In this document: positions 45,375 through 52,820 of the stretch, in pieces
Layout of the letters: the number at the start of each line of letters is the position of its first letter
Numbering within the stretch: position 1 is the first letter of the stretch
Assembly: GCF_000600335.2 (NCBI RefSeq)
Contig: NZ_KK088553.1
Location: 40,236 to 104,235 of the forward strand
Origin: Rubellimicrobium mesophilum DSM 19309
GTDB lineage: Bacteria; Pseudomonadota; Alphaproteobacteria; Rhodobacterales; Rhodobacteraceae
Reading direction: 5' to 3'
Length of the DNA: 64,000 nucleotides
The notes under the pieces: generated by a model
What the model saw: the letters and a program-made list of their open reading frames with translations, nothing else
Databases searched by the model: none
What the model was told of the DNA's origin: nothing
Position numbers and translations under genes: made by a program

Positions 45375-46277
45375 TCACTTCCGGCGGGAGGTGACGAAGC
45401 GGGCGGCCTCGCGAAGGGTGTCGGCCTCGGCGCCATAGAGGGCGAGGGCGTCGCAGGCCTGCTGGACGAGGGAGTTGGCGCGCGAACGGGCGGCGTCGAG
45501 GCCGAGGAGCGAGACGAAGGTGGCCTTGCCGGCGGCGGCATCCTTGTGGGTCGCCTTGCCGACCGTGGCCGCGTCGCCCTCCATGTCGAGGAGGTCGTCG
45601 GCGATCTGGAAGGCGAGGCCGAGCGCGTCGCCATAGGCGAGGAGCGGCGCTGTGTCGGCCCCGGCCATCCGCGCCCCGGCGGCGGCGGACCAGGTGATGA
45701 GGGCGCCGGTCTTCCGGGCCTGCAACGCGGTGATCTGGTCCAGCGTCAGCGGCGCGGGCGCGGTCTCGGCGGCGATGTCGAGTGCCTGACCGCCGACCAT
45801 GCCGCGCACCCCGGCCGCCTGGGCGAGGGTCAGGACCAGGGTCGCGCGCGCCTCGGGCGGGAGGGGGGCCCGGGCCACCAGCTCGAAGGCGAGGCTTTGC
45901 AGCGCGTCGCCGGCGAGGACGGCGGTGGCCTCGTCCCACTGGCGGTGGACGGTGGGACGGCCCCGGCGGAGGTCGTCGTCGTCCATGCAGGGGAGGTCGT
46001 CGTGGATCAGCGAATAGGCGTGGAGCGCCTCGATGGCGGCGGCGACAGGCGCGGCCCGGGATTCGGAAAGCCCGTGGAGGCGGGCGCCCTCCAGCACGAG
46101 GAAGCCGCGCAGGCCCTTGCCGCCCTCGCAGGCGTAGAGCATCGCCCGGGCGACGGGGCCGTCCTCGCCGGCGAGGGCGCGGCGAAGCTCGGCCTCGACC
46201 ACGTCCCGCGCGCGGGACAGGGCGGCCTCAAAGGACATGGTGCCCACGGCGGCGGGCTGGAGGGCGCCGGCCTCCAT
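45375..46277 (-). CDS. ispA: Short-chain polyprenyl diphosphate synthase (farnesyl/geranyl type)
   Basis: A 300-residue prenyl synthase. First Asp-rich motif [10 protein letters not shown] at 93-102, with the two-residue insert typical of bacterial FPP/GGPP synthases; second motif [21 protein letters not shown] near residue 53. It builds farnesyl (or geranylgeranyl) diphosphate from IPP and DMAPP, for quinones, bactoprenol and perhaps carotenoids. ATG 46277 chosen; an internal ATG at 46238 is possible. Between xseB and dxs on the same strand. Product chain length not certain from sequence. Confidence 0.9.
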   Translation of the reverse strand: MEAGALQPAAVGTMSFEAALSRARDVVEAELRRALAGEDGPVARAMLYACEGGKGLRGFLVLEGARLHGLSESRAAPVAAAIEALHAYSLIHDDLPCMDDDDLRRGRPTVHRQWDEATAVLAGDALQSLAFELVARAPLPPEARATLVLTLAQAAGVRGMVGGQALDIAAETAPAPLTLDQITALQARKTGALITWSAAAGARMAGADTAPLLAYGDALGLAFQIADDLLDMEGDAATVGKATHKDAAAGKATFVSLLGLDAARSRANSLVQQACDALALYGAEADTLREAARFVTSRRK

Positions 46278-46283
46278 GGGATG

Positions 46284-46526
46284 TCAGCCCGCGTCGAAGG
46301 GCTGGAGCCCCGTGGGCTGGCCGCCGTCGCCAAGGGTGATGCGCGAAACCTTCTCCTCGGCCTCGGCAAGCTTCTGCTGGCAGCGGGCGCGGAGCTTGGC
46401 GCCCCGCTCGTAGAGCGAGATGGATTCGTCCAGCGCGACGTCGCCGCGTTCGAGGCGCGTGACCACGCCCTCGAGCTCGGCCAGCGCCTCCTCGAAGGTC
46501 ATCTGATCGACTTCTTTCCCGGTCAC
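46284..46526 (-). CDS. xseB: Exodeoxyribonuclease VII small subunit
   Basis: An 80-residue helical protein with the XseB consensus: MTFEEALAELEGVVTRLE, ALDESISLYERGAKLRARC, QQKLAEAEEKVSRI. With XseA it degrades single-stranded DNA. The GTG at 46526 overlaps the stop of the HDAC-like gene; ATG 46502 is an alternative start that leaves the whole domain. The large subunit is not in the window. Confidence 0.92.
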   Translation of the reverse strand: MTGKEVDQMTFEEALAELEGVVTRLERGDVALDESISLYERGAKLRARCQQKLAEAEEKVSRITLGDGGQPTGLQPFDAG

Positions 46527-47449
46527 GCCGCACCTCCCAGGGCTGCCACATGCGCCGCCGCGCTGTCGCGCAGGGCCTGGAGGTCATAGCCGCCTTCGAG
46601 GACGGACGCCACACGCCCGTTCGCGTGACGTTCCGCGACCTCGCAGAGGCGGGCGGTGATCCAGCCGAAGTCCCCGGCGGTCAGCGCGAGGCCGCCCAGA
46701 GGGTCGTCCACGTGGGCGTCGAAGCCGGCCGAGATCAGGAGGAGGTCGGGGCGGTGCTCCTCAAGGCGCGGGAGGATCACGTCCGTCAGGAGCTTTCGGT
46801 AGGCGGCGCCCCCGGTGCCCGCGCGGAGCGGCAGGTTCATGACGGTCCCGTGGGGGCCCGCGTCGTCTGCGTCCCCGGTGCCCGGCCAGAAGGGGGACTG
46901 GTGGGTGGAGACGAAGAGGATGCGGGGGTCCTCCTCGACCAGGGCCTGCGTGCCGTTGCCGTGATGGACGTCGAAGTCGACGATGGCGACCCGCTCGGCC
47001 CCGTGCCGGTCGAGGGCGCGGCGGGCGGCGAGGGCCACGTTGCCGAACAGGCAGAAGCCCATGGGCGTCGCGGCGAGGGCATGGTGGCCGGGCGGACGGG
47101 CGGCGACGAAGGCCTTGGAGGCCTCGCCCGCCATCACGAGGTCCACGGCCCGGAGCGCGCCCCCGGCGGCGAGGCGGGCGGCGCGGAGCGAGCCGGGCGA
47201 GAGCCAGGTGTCGGGGTCGAGCGCGACCTGCTCCGCCTCCTGCTCCCGCAGGGCCAGGGCGGCGAGGTAGGCGCGGGGATGGAGGACGGACAGCTCCTCG
47301 TCCGTGGCCTCGGGCGGCTCCTCGCGTCGAAGGGAGAGGCCGTCGAGCCCCGCGAGGGCGGCGGCGAGGCGCTCGGGCCGCTCGGGGTGGCCCTTGGGCG
47401 GGCGGTGGCGGGCGCAGTCGGGGTGGGTCAGGAGAACCGGCATGGACAT
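46523..47449 (-). CDS. Histone deacetylase family protein (acetylpolyamine amidohydrolase-like)
   Basis: A 308-residue class II HDAC-like hydrolase. Zinc-site and catalytic motifs are complete: GHPERPERLAAAL, RPPGHHALAATPMGFCLF (tandem His), IVDFDVHHGNGTQ (Asp and His ligands), HQSPFWPGTG, ISAGFDAHVDDPLGGL (Asp ligand), VASVLEGGYDL. In bacteria such enzymes deacetylate polyamines, acetoin-pathway enzymes or other small molecules. First gene in the HDAC-xseB-ispA-dxs series with 4-base overlap to xseB. Substrate unknown. Confidence 0.88.
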   Translation of the reverse strand: MSMPVLLTHPDCARHRPPKGHPERPERLAAALAGLDGLSLRREEPPEATDEELSVLHPRAYLAALALREQEAEQVALDPDTWLSPGSLRAARLAAGGALRAVDLVMAGEASKAFVAARPPGHHALAATPMGFCLFGNVALAARRALDRHGAERVAIVDFDVHHGNGTQALVEEDPRILFVSTHQSPFWPGTGDADDAGPHGTVMNLPLRAGTGGAAYRKLLTDVILPRLEEHRPDLLLISAGFDAHVDDPLGGLALTAGDFGWITARLCEVAERHANGRVASVLEGGYDLQALRDSAAAHVAALGGAA

Positions 47450-47503
47450 GGGGGCAGGAAAAGGATTTTTGCGGGCGACACAAGCGTCCCGGAGTCCCAG
47501 CCC

Positions 47504-48046
47504 ATGCGGTCCCTCTTCCTTGCCCTCGCCGTCCTTGCCGGCCCCGCCCTCGCGCAGGAGGGAGGCCAGAGCGTCACGGCCGACCTCGACAAGGATGGGG
47601 CGCCGGAGACCTACTCGCTCCTCGACAACGGGACGGGGACGGTGGACCTCACGGTCGAGTCGGCCTCGGGGACCACGACCTTCCCCGGCGTCGCCTGGAC
47701 GGGCGGGATGGCGGGACAGGAGCCTGACCTGTCGCTGAGCCCGGCGGGGTCGGTGCTGCTGGCGTCGCGCAACGACTCGGTGGGGCGGGACCGCTGGACG
47801 CTGGTGCTGACCATCGCGCAGCGGGACGGCGCGCTGAAGGTCGCGGGGATCACCTACGAGCGCCGCGACACGCTGGACCCCGAGATGGGCTGGGGCACCT
47901 GCGACCTCAACCTCCTGAGCGGGCGCGGCGTGATCGAGGGGCCGGGCGGCAGGCAGGAGATCGCGGTTCCCGGCCCGGCGCCGCGCCTGTCCGACTGGCA
48001 GGAGAGCGACCTGACCGAGGTGCTGCCGGCGGAGTGCTTCGGGTAG
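47504..48046 (+). CDS. Secreted hypothetical protein
   Basis: A 180-residue protein with a clear signal peptide (MRSLFLALAVLAGPALAQEG, cleavage after ALA). The mature part begins VTADLDKDGAPETYSLLDNG, resembling an FG-GAP/EF-hand-like DxDxDG calcium loop, then is beta-rich with two cysteines (GTCDLN and PAECFG). Likely periplasmic. Divergent from the HDAC-like gene; the gap contains an A/T-rich AAAAGGATTTTT patch that may hold the promoter. Function unknown. Confidence 0.7.
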   Translation: MRSLFLALAVLAGPALAQEGGQSVTADLDKDGAPETYSLLDNGTGTVDLTVESASGTTTFPGVAWTGGMAGQEPDLSLSPAGSVLLASRNDSVGRDRWTLVLTIAQRDGALKVAGITYERRDTLDPEMGWGTCDLNLLSGRGVIEGPGGRQEIAVPGPAPRLSDWQESDLTEVLPAECFG

Positions 48047-48078
48047 GGCCGATTCCGATCACGTCGCGGTGGCGCCCT

Positions 48079-48140
48079 GTAGGGTGCGCTTCAGCGCACC
48101 ACTTCTGGACGGTGACATGGTGCGCTGAAGCGCACCCTAC
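48079..48140. repeat. REPIN-like inverted pair (GTGCGC type)
   Basis: Units 48079-48100 and 48119-48140 are identical in sequence to the units at 33378-33399 and 33426-33447 but with an 18-base spacer in place of 26. The pair is joined, after 31 bases, to the box A copy at 48172-48236, forming a composite element inverted with respect to that at 33.3 kb. Confidence 0.88.
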
Positions 48141-48171
48141 GGATTTCCGTCTCGGCTGTTGACGGTTTCTT

Positions 48172-48236
48172 AACCTCTCCCTGCCAAGGTGATCCCGTCC
48201 CTGGGTCGCCGCCCGGCGGGGTAGGGGAAGCTGCGC
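48172..48236 (-). repeat. Box A dispersed repeat, copy 2
   Basis: Reverse complement of 33257-33321 with three substitutions by my alignment and no gaps. Located between the secreted hypothetical gene and the convergent petR gene. The linker to the REPIN differs in length and sequence between the copies, so the box and the palindromes are conserved separately. Confidence 0.85.
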
Positions 48237-48319
48237 GTTCGGCTGGGATCGCGACGGGCCTGCCTGCCGATCTGGGTCGGCGCGCGATCCGAAGTCCACC
48301 CTACGGGGTCACGCCGGCC

Positions 48320-49039
48320 TCAGTCCGGCGCCAGCCGATACCCCGCGCCGCGCACCGTCTGGAGGTAGCGGGGCTGGCGAGGGTCGGGTTCGATCTTGCG
48401 ACGCAGGCGGGTGATCTGGACGTCCACCGCCCTCTCCTGCGCGGGGGTGGGGGCGCCGCGGGGGCCGGCCTCCTCGATGAGGCGGGTGCGCGTCACCGTG
48501 GCGCCGGGATCGGCGGCGAGGATGCGCATGAGCCCCGCCTCGGTCGCGGTGAGGCGCAGGGGCTCGCCCTCCTCGCGGCGCAACTCCCCCCGCTCCACGT
48601 CGTAGCTCATGGCGCCGAGGCGGAGGACCTGCTTGGCCGCCGGGGCGGGCATGGGCTCGGGCGCGGAGCGGCGCAGGATCGCGTTGATGCGGAGCAGCAG
48701 CTCCTTCGGGTCGAAGGGCTTCGACAGGTAGTCGTCCGCCCCGGCCTCCAGCCCCAGGATGCGGTCCGAGGTCTCGCCCCGGGCGGTGAGGAGCAGGATC
48801 GGCGCGCCGAGCTTGGCGCGCAGCTCGCGGCAGAGCGAGATGCCATCCTCGCCCGGCATCATCACGTCGAGGACGATCAGGTCGAAGGCGAGGCCCGCCA
48901 GGAGCCGCCGGGCCCGGGCCGCGTCGGCGGCGGTGGTGACCAGGAAGCCGTTCCGCTGCAGGAACTTCTTGAGAAGCTGCCGGATGCGCTCGTCGTCGTC
49001 GACGATCAGGAGATGGACGGCGTCCGTCTCATAGGCCAT
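48320..49039 (-). CDS. petR: OmpR-family response regulator (PetR-like)
   Basis: A 239-residue regulator. Receiver domain 1-125 with acidic pocket VDDDE, phospho-acceptor D58 in VLDVMMPGEDG, and K in LSKPFDPKELL; winged-helix DNA-binding domain about 140-239 (LTATEAGLMRILA, VDVQITRLRRKIEPDP, RYLQTVRGAGYRL). No histidine kinase is encoded nearby. It lies 1 base after a MarR-type gene on the same strand, the arrangement of petP-petR in Rhodobacter capsulatus, where these proteins are needed for cytochrome bc1 and c2 expression. Symbol based on this context. Confidence 0.82.
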   Translation of the reverse strand: MAYETDAVHLLIVDDDERIRQLLKKFLQRNGFLVTTAADAARARRLLAGLAFDLIVLDVMMPGEDGISLCRELRAKLGAPILLLTARGETSDRILGLEAGADDYLSKPFDPKELLLRINAILRRSAPEPMPAPAAKQVLRLGAMSYDVERGELRREEGEPLRLTATEAGLMRILAADPGATVTRTRLIEEAGPRGAPTPAQERAVDVQITRLRRKIEPDPRQPRYLQTVRGAGYRLAPD

Positions 49040-49040
49040 G

Positions 49041-49550
49041 TCAGCGGCCCCCGGCCTTGTCGGAGGCCTCGAAGTGGCGGCGCATCTCGGGGTCCATCAT
49101 CGCCTCGAGCACCTGCCGGAAGCCCTGGACGGCCTGCGGCCCAGCCGCGCGATAGGCCGCGCGCATCCGGTCGCGCTGGGCGTCGGACAGCGCCTTCTCC
49201 AGCGCGCGCCCCTTGTCGGTGAGGTGGAGGTGCCGCTCGCGCCGGTCCTCGCGCCCGACGCGAGCCTCGACGAGGCCGTCCTCCATGAGGCGGCGGAGGA
49301 CGCGGTTCAGGGACTGCTTGGTGACGCCCAGGATGTCGAGGAGGTTGCCCACGGTGGTGCCGGGACTGCGCTGGATGAAATGGAGCGCGCGGTGATGGGC
49401 GCGGCCGTAGTCCTGCTCGGCCAGGATGCGGTCGGGATCGGCCGTGAAGCCCCGGTAGGCGAAGAACATCGCCTCTATGCCTTTCCGGAGCTGCTCGTCC
49501 GTGAGGAAGAGGAGCCCCTGCCCTCCCTGCGGTCCCGGTCGCTCGGCCAT
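49041..49550 (-). CDS. petP: MarR-family transcriptional regulator (PetP-like)
   Basis: A 169-residue MarR protein: LTDEQLRKGIEAMFFAYRGF at the dimer end, winged helix at about 60-120 (SPGTTVGNLLDILGVTKQSL, NRVLRRLMEDGLVEARV, DRRERHLHLTDKGRAL). ATG 49550 follows GGGAGG. Coupled to petR by a 1-base gap; divergent from ilvE across a 142-base gap with a TTGACA at 49595-49600. Role in expression of respiratory cytochromes is inferred from the R. capsulatus pair. Confidence 0.82.
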   Translation of the reverse strand: MAERPGPQGGQGLLFLTDEQLRKGIEAMFFAYRGFTADPDRILAEQDYGRAHHRALHFIQRSPGTTVGNLLDILGVTKQSLNRVLRRLMEDGLVEARVGREDRRERHLHLTDKGRALEKALSDAQRDRMRAAYRAAGPQAVQGFRQVLEAMMDPEMRRHFEASDKAGGR

Positions 49551-49692
49551 GGGTCCTCCCTGAGATGCCGCGCGGGCAAGATACGTCAGCCTTGTTGACA
49601 TTCCAACCCCCCACTGGTAGCCCCGGGGCCGGCACGCGCAACTTTGTGTCCGCTATGGACCAAAACGCGACAGGAATGGCAAGGAGACTGAC

Positions 49693-50562
49693 ATGGCTGG
49701 AGCCTATGATGACCGCGATGGATGGATCTGGATGGACGGCAAGCTCGTGCCGTGGCGCGACGCGAACGTGCATGTCCTGACCCACGCGCTCCATTACGCC
49801 TCGGCCGTCTTCGAGGGCGAGCGCTGCTACAACGGCAGGATCTTCAAGGGGCACGAGCATTCGCTGCGCCTGCGGAAGTCGGCGGAGCTCCTGGACATGG
49901 AGATCCCCTTCTCCGCCGAGGAGATCGACGCGGCCAAGGATGCGATGCTCAAGGCGAACGGCTGGACCGACGCCTATGTCCGCGCGATCGCCTGGCGCGG
50001 CTCGGGCGAGGACATGGGCGTGTCGGCGCGCCGGAACCCCGTGCGGCTGGCGGTCGCGGGATGGGAATGGGGCGCCTACTACGGCGACGCCAAGATGAAG
50101 GGCGCCAAGCTCGACATCTCCAAGTGGAAGCGGCCCTCGCCCGAGACGATCCCGTCCGAGGCCAAGGCGGCGGGGCTCTACATGATCTGCACGATGAGCA
50201 AGCACGCGGCCGAGGCCAAGGGCTGCTCGGACGCGATGATGATGGACTACCGGGGCTACGTCGCCGAGGCGACCGGCGCCAACATCTTCTTCGTCAAGGA
50301 CGGGGAGGTGCACACGCCCCTCGCGGACTGCTTCCTGAACGGGCTGACGCGCCAGACCGTGATCGGGATGCTGGAGGACAAGCAGATCAAGGTCCACCAG
50401 CGCCACATCATGCCCTCGGAGCTCGAGGGCTTCGAGCAGTGCTGGCTGACCGGGACGGCGGCCGAGGTCACGCCGGTGGGGCAGATCGGCGACTACAGCT
50501 TCGAGGTGGGCGAGATGACCCGCGACGTCGCGCAGTCCTACGAGAAGCTCGTGCGGGCCTGA
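49693..50562 (+). CDS. ilvE: Branched-chain amino acid aminotransferase
   Basis: A 289-residue PLP fold-type IV transaminase. HVLTHALHYASAVFEGERCY at the N terminus, K158 in SEAKAAGLY aligning with the PLP lysine, GYVAEATGANIFFVKDG, NGLTRQTVIGM and EQCWLTGTAAEVTPVGQIG (phosphate-binding). It interconverts leucine, isoleucine and valine with their 2-oxoacids. Slightly short but within the family range. Located divergently from petP, as in other Rhodobacterales. Confidence 0.9.
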   Translation: MAGAYDDRDGWIWMDGKLVPWRDANVHVLTHALHYASAVFEGERCYNGRIFKGHEHSLRLRKSAELLDMEIPFSAEEIDAAKDAMLKANGWTDAYVRAIAWRGSGEDMGVSARRNPVRLAVAGWEWGAYYGDAKMKGAKLDISKWKRPSPETIPSEAKAAGLYMICTMSKHAAEAKGCSDAMMMDYRGYVAEATGANIFFVKDGEVHTPLADCFLNGLTRQTVIGMLEDKQIKVHQRHIMPSELEGFEQCWLTGTAAEVTPVGQIGDYSFEVGEMTRDVAQSYEKLVRA

Positions 50563-50584
50563 CGGGCTCGTCGGAGGGCGGCTC

Positions 50585-51517
50585 TCAGGCGCCGCCCCGC
50601 CCGGCCTCGCGCTCCCGCGCGCGCTCGAGGCCGAGCCGGCGCTCGCGCCAGATGATGAGGATGCCGGCCGAGATGATGATCGCCGCGCCGATCAGGGTGC
50701 TGCGCGTCGGGACCTCGGAGAAGACCGCGTAGCCGATCAGGACCGCCAGCAGCATCGAGGCGTAGTCGAAGGGGGCCACGAGGCCCGCCTCGGCGTGGCG
50801 GTAGGCCGAGGTCAGGAAGATCTGGGCCACGCCGCCCAGGAGCCCCGCGGACACGAGGAGCGCGGCCTCGCCCGGGGTCGGGACGACCCAGCCGAAGGGG
50901 AGGGTCACGAGGCTCAGGACCGTCGCGGTCACCGAGAACCAGAAGACGATGGAGGCCGTCCCCTCGGTCATGGTGAGGCGGCGGATGAAGATCTGCGCGA
51001 GGGCCGCGAAGACGGCGCCGCCCAGCGTGACCACCGCGCCCAGCGTCTCGCGCGCCGAGATCTCGTCGCTCACGGTGAGGCGCGGCGAGAGGACCACGAG
51101 CACCCCCACGAGGCCGAGGGCGACCGCGAGGAGGCGGATCTTGCGGACCGTCTCGCCCAGGAACATGGAGCCGAAGATCACGACGAGGAGCGGGGCGGCG
51201 TAGCCCAGGGCCGTGACCTCGGGCAGGGGCAGGAGGCCCAGGCCGGCGAAGCCCAGGCCCATCCCCATGGTGCCGACGAGCCCGCGCCAGACCTGGCCCA
51301 GGGGGTCGCCGGTGCGGAGCCCCTGCGCGAGGTTCCCCTGCCAGACGAGCCAGGCCACGATCACCGGGCAGGCGAAGAACGAGCGGAAGAACACCGCCTC
51401 GCCCGGCGGCACGTGCCCCGAGGCGGCCTTGATGAGCGCGGACATGGCCGAGAAGACGACCAGCGATGCAAGCTTCAGGGCGATCCCCCGGAGGGGATGG
51501 CGCGACGTGGAGGTCAT
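50585..51517 (-). CDS. EamA/DMT-family transporter
   Basis: A 310-residue membrane protein with ten hydrophobic segments arranged as two EamA repeats (first half through about residue 150, LKLASLVVFSAMSALIKAA...LGLVGVLVVLSP; second half VTLGGAVFAALAQIFIRRL...). VFFRSFFACPVIVAWL and APFDYASMLLAVLIGYAVF are typical. Likely an exporter of amino acids or related metabolites in the inner membrane; substrate unknown. Charged C-terminal tail (RERRLGLERARERE). Convergent with ilvE. Confidence 0.85.
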   Translation of the reverse strand: MTSTSRHPLRGIALKLASLVVFSAMSALIKAASGHVPPGEAVFFRSFFACPVIVAWLVWQGNLAQGLRTGDPLGQVWRGLVGTMGMGLGFAGLGLLPLPEVTALGYAAPLLVVIFGSMFLGETVRKIRLLAVALGLVGVLVVLSPRLTVSDEISARETLGAVVTLGGAVFAALAQIFIRRLTMTEGTASIVFWFSVTATVLSLVTLPFGWVVPTPGEAALLVSAGLLGGVAQIFLTSAYRHAEAGLVAPFDYASMLLAVLIGYAVFSEVPTRSTLIGAAIIISAGILIIWRERRLGLERAREREAGRGGA

Positions 51518-51575
51518 GGGGGCTCCGGGACGGGAGGCCCCTTACCTCGCCCGACGGGGCGTCAGGCGCAAGCGG

Positions 51576-51764
51576 TCAGTGATCGCGCTCGCGCAGCATC
51601 TTCAGGAGGGGCTTGAGCCGCGACTCGGCCGAGGTGGCCGGCCGGCGGGCGTGCAGCGCGCGAATCGCGGGATGCGGCCCTTCCTCGCGGGCGAGGCGGA
51701 GGAAGTGCTTGAGCCGCAGGCCCGCGTTCTCGGGCGAGGGATGGTCGGCGATGTGTCGGGTCAT
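51576..51764 (-). CDS. Small basic hypothetical protein
   Basis: A 62-residue protein, MTRHIADHPSPENAGLRLKH onward, rich in Arg, His and Leu and probably helical. GGGAGA precedes ATG 51764 and third positions are mostly G or C, both supporting a real gene. It starts 247 bases upstream of the EamA gene on the same strand. No family recognised. Confidence 0.5.
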   Translation of the reverse strand: MTRHIADHPSPENAGLRLKHFLRLAREEGPHPAIRALHARRPATSAESRLKPLLKMLRERDH

Positions 51765-52282
51765 GGGACATCTCCCGTCTCTGGGCCCCCAAGATAGGGC
51801 GCGGCGCCGCGGAAATCACCCCTCTCTGCGCGCCCCCGGCGGGACGCGGCCTTCGCGGTCGCGGCTGGACGCCTGGATCGGCGACGACCTCGGCGGCGGC
51901 GGACAGCCGCCGCACCTCGCCGTGGGAGGCAGCATCGTCCGCCACGATGGAACCCCTGGCCGGCGGAGGCCCGCCGATGCCCTGCCCCGAAAAGCATCCG
52001 CCGGAGAGCGAGGGGAGCACTCTCCGGCGGGGATGACCACGACAGGGAATTCGCGGTCGTTTGGAACACGGCGCCTTGCTTGGGACAGGCATCGGAAATC
52101 AGCGCCGGTGTGATCCATCAACCCGGAGCCTCCGGAGGGGTTCCACCACGGTTGCGATTTTCCCCTTTAGGTTGCGCGGAAATCCGCCAATGGTCGCGCT
52201 ATGGACCCGCCCTCCCGACGAGTTACCTTCCCGGGATGGGAACGGGCCGCGGGAGGGCGGCCCTCAGGAGGGAACTTTCGAC
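51765..52282. other. Intergenic region upstream of the cytochrome c gene
   Basis: 518 bases with no supported gene. It contains a dyad of GCATCCGCCGGAGAG and CTCTCCGGCGGGGATG around 51989-52036 that can form a long hairpin, and a comparatively A/T-rich segment near 52150-52185 (GATTTTCCCCTTTAGG) that may be the cytochrome promoter. Short frames in it lack ribosome sites and family resemblance. Confidence 0.45.
51989..52036. other. Long imperfect hairpin in the intergenic region
   Basis: The segment AGCATCCGCCGGAGAG (from about 51990) is nearly the reverse complement of CTCTCCGGCGGGGATG (about 52021-52036), separated by about 15 bases. It could be a terminator of the - strand small gene region, or part of a small RNA; there is no U tract. 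Confidence 0.4.
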
Positions 52283-52789
52283 ATGAGAACCACGCTGTTG
52301 GCCACCCTGGTCCTGCTCGCTCCGGCTGCCGCCTTCGCGCAGGCGGCCGCGGGCGATGCCGCCGCGGGCGAGGAGCACTTCAACCGGCAATGCATCGCCT
52401 GCCATGTGGTGCAGAACGAGGCGGGCGAGGTCCTGGCCGGGCGCAGCGGGCATGTCGGCCCCAACCTCTACGGCGTGGCGGGCCGGCAGGCGGGGAGCTG
52501 GGACGACTTCGCCTACAGCGACCTGATGAAGGCCTATGGCGCGACCGGCGCGGTCTGGGCCGAGGAGAACTTCGTGCCCTACGTCCAGGACCCGACCGGC
52601 TTCCTGCGCGAGGCCACCGGCGAGACCTCGGGTCGCAGCAAGATGGCCTTCCAGGTGCGGGACGAGCAGGAGGCGCACGATCTCTGGGCCTTCCTCGCGA
52701 CCTTCTCGGCCGAAGGCGCGACCGGCGGGGAGGAAGGCGAGGCCGATTCGGACGACGCGGAGGAAGGGGCCGAGGCCGAGAGCCAGTGA
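52283..52789 (+). CDS. Class I cytochrome c (c2/c550-like)
   Basis: A 168-residue periplasmic cytochrome. Signal peptide residues 1-20 (cleavage after AFAQ or AAA); haem motif CIACH at 37-41; distal Met ligand M121 in RSKMAFQV; HVGPNLYGVAGRQAG is the usual class I loop. An acidic, low-complexity tail (from about 145) follows the haem domain and is atypical. ATG 52283 has AGGAGG at 52265-52270. It probably shuttles electrons between bc1 and a terminal oxidase. It is 31 bases upstream of the PRTase-kinase gene, on the same strand, but no functional link is evident. Confidence 0.88.
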   Translation: MRTTLLATLVLLAPAAAFAQAAAGDAAAGEEHFNRQCIACHVVQNEAGEVLAGRSGHVGPNLYGVAGRQAGSWDDFAYSDLMKAYGATGAVWAEENFVPYVQDPTGFLREATGETSGRSKMAFQVRDEQEAHDLWAFLATFSAEGATGGEEGEADSDDAEEGAEAESQ

Positions 52790-52820
52790 CGGGATCGGGC
52801 CCCGCGCGCCCGCGCCGGGC

